This document shows, in pieces, positions 62,632-64,000 of a stretch of DNA of 64,000 nt. How positions within the stretch are numbered: position 1 is the stretch's first letter; every line of letters begins with the position of its first letter. A program made the position numbers and the translations under genes. Below the pieces are notes generated by a model. That model was given only the letters and a program-made list of their open reading frames with translations, had not been told where the DNA came from and searched no databases. Source of the DNA: Rikenellaceae bacterium (lineage in GTDB: Bacteria; Bacteroidota; Bacteroidia; Bacteroidales; Rikenellaceae); assembly GCA_015059715.1 (NCBI GenBank), contig SUZV01000010.1:41621-105620 (forward strand), written 5' to 3'.

Positions 62632-62672
62632 GAGGCTGTTTGAATTTTCAATAAAAGTCAAAACAGCTTCTT
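62632..62672. terminator. Hairpin with GAGGCTGTTT/AAACAGCTTC arms, copy 2
   Basis: GAGGCTGTTTGA pairs with TCAAAACAGCTTC, upstream of maf. The arms are nearly identical to those of the 51953-51983 hairpin. Its role as terminator is uncertain because it precedes, rather than follows, maf; it may be a dispersed repeat. Confidence 0.5.
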
Positions 62673-62895
62673 AAAGTGCAAAGTTAAACATTTTATCGGA
62701 TTTAACTACCAACGAGGCGGTTTAAATTGGGGTATTTAAAATTTTGCAAATTCATTTTAATCACCTATTGCGGACAGGCAAGATGTGATTTTTCTATTTT
62801 ATTAGAACAAGACCCCAAATGAGTGTTGTCATTTGCGAAAAATTTACTAATTTTGTAGTTGGATTGAGGCAACTCTATCCAAGACATTTGAAAAA

Positions 62896-63073
62896 GAAGA
62901 AGCGTTATGCTTATCTCGAAGTCGGGAACGTAGGAAATTCAAGACTATTCAGAGAGAAAAAGTGTAATGGTTTCTCACGCTATAGCGTGGGCTGCTATTA
63001 CCATATTCTCTGAATAAAGGTTATTCCTACGACCTCCGACTTTGAAGATGGCATTGCAGTGCCACGCTTCTTC
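62896..63073. repeat. 178-bp long imperfect hairpin
   Basis: The two halves (62896-62982 and 62983-63073) are imperfect reverse complements. Matching blocks from the ends inward: GAAGAAGCG/CGCTTCTTC, AAGTCGG/CCGACTT, CGTAGGAA/TTCCTACG, ATTCAGAGA/TCTCTGAAT, TGGT or similar, and a perfect centre CACGCTATAGCGTG (62976-62989). It lies between maf and a secreted-protein gene starting at 63157. A non-coding RNA, MITE-like element or leader structure are possible readings. Confidence 0.88.
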
Positions 63074-63156
63074 ATTGGTTGGATTGCGAAAAATATCGGC
63101 TTATTGGTCAAAATATCAGATGATTAATTGTTAAATAATAAATACTATAGATTTAT

Positions 63157-64000
63157 GAGGAAGAATGTTGTCGTAACACTTATTCTGTTGCTAACAATAG
63201 GTGTATGTGAGATCTCAGCTCAAAGCTTTCTTGAACGACTTGGCAAAGCTGTAGGGACAGAATTTGAAAAAGATGTAAAAAAGGGAGTGGAAAAGGCTGT
63301 TGGCAATATGAAAGAGAAAGCACAGGAGAAGAAGAATCAGAAGCAAGACTCAGAGTCTGTGCCAGCAAGTACTAATGTAAGCGTTGGAATTGCCAAAGCT
63401 CCTCAAAAAGCCAAATCAACGATAGCAAAACTTGACAAGACCAAGATGTACACTCAGGAGCAAGCTGATAGTTACTATCCGCTTAACAATCTTCGTACGC
63501 TCTATATCGACAATGATTTTGTCGCACGTGAGAAACTAAAGCATGGCGTTGATCTAAAACAGCAAAGAGCCCAAAATCTTAATGTCAATAAACTTATCAT
63601 CACCGTAGAAAATTTGAGTTATGGCTATCTATTACATAGTTTTCACAATCTGAAAGAGGTGTGGTGTGGTCCAGAAGTTGATGTGGCTGCTATATTAGAG
63701 AACTATATATATGAAACGAAGCGTTCACAAGATTTCATGTCCCTTCACTATCCGACCTATTCATTAGGAATACATTCAAGAGAGTGTACTCTATTTCTTC
63801 CAGCAGAGAAGTATCCCAAAGGTATAATTTCCATTCAGGAAGAAATCCTCAAGAAGACCGGAGATTCTGTAACCTGGAAGTCTGTTCCGCCTGCGCTTCT
63901 TAGATTCAAGACCCTCCTTTATACCGGAGATGTCAATCAGGCCGCTGAAAAGGGAGCCTCCGCGTGTAAGGCATATTGTCCGGGACATAACTTCTCGGCA
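63157..64000 (+). CDS. Secreted protein of unknown function (3' end outside window)
   Basis: ATG at 63157 opens a frame of 281 codons reaching the window end without a stop. The signal peptide MRKNVVVTLILLLTIGVCEISA is clear (cleavage near 22). A Lys/Glu-rich coiled-coil-like stretch follows (about 24-65; FLERLGKAVGTEFEKDVKKG), then a Lys-rich linker (75-90) and a globular domain (from about 95). I do not recognise the domain. The DNA is visibly richer in A+T and uses codons (AAA, AAT, CTT, TTA) unlike its neighbours, which suggests acquisition by transfer. Promoter not identified. Confidence 0.75.

Overview
This window is a chromosomal segment of a Bacteroidales bacterium. The evidence is the Bacteroidetes promoter type (TAnnTTTG near -7, TTG/TTTG near -33, seen before several genes), a 286-residue primary sigma factor of the Bacteroidetes type, two S46 dipeptidyl-peptidases, a BtuB/BtuG-type surface vitamin B12 locus, a TamB gene divergent from tsaD, and Bacteroidales-type surface lipoproteins. 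Codon use is moderately GC-rich. I cannot fix the genus; a Rikenellaceae/Alistipes-like organism is a guess.

Layout. 1-1326: 3'-truncated guaB (minus). 1327-4275: an accessory island with 9-bp and 8-bp tandem repeats, small-hairpin arrays, an AT-rich palindromic stretch, a RepA-like mobile-element ATPase and an unknown membrane-anchored protein. 4345-9837: rpoD, era, a TPR protein and an MFS transporter. 9875-14735: repeats, then a cobalamin riboswitch controlling a lipoprotein, a BtuG-like beta-propeller lipoprotein and a BtuB-like receptor. 14863-20560: a three-gene RND efflux operon. 20669-30569: GH2 glycosidase, panB, queA, an S46 peptidase (DPP7-like) and clpB. 30662-35551: an unusual GrpE-like / lidless Hsp70 / SH3-membrane protein cluster. 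35926-40191: phosphofructokinase, an orphan TonB-plug protein, a repeat cassette, two tRNA-Pro genes and gadB. 40361-44801: a surface lipoprotein, a TIGR01212-type radical SAM protein and tsaD. 44910-53360: TamB, ExbB-ExbD-TonB-DUF1573, an MBL hydrolase and trmD. 53435-62605: a FAH-family protein, lpxB, a large hairpin-repeat region, a beta-helix lipoprotein sharing its N-terminal domain with the 40.4-42.5 kb lipoprotein, a second S46 peptidase (DPP11-like) and maf. 62606-64000: a 178-bp imperfect hairpin and a 3'-truncated AT-richer secreted-protein gene.

How the parts fit: much of the window is envelope and nutrient biology. B12 capture depends on the TonB system encoded 37 kb away. Peptide nutrition uses two S46 enzymes whose specificity residues differ (Gly versus Arg). 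Envelope assembly uses TamB and LpxB, and efflux uses the RND set. The most system-like unexplained item is the GrpE/Hsp70/SH3-membrane cluster. The most striking non-coding signal is a set of interlocking tandem-repeat and hairpin modules recurring at five or more intergenic sites.
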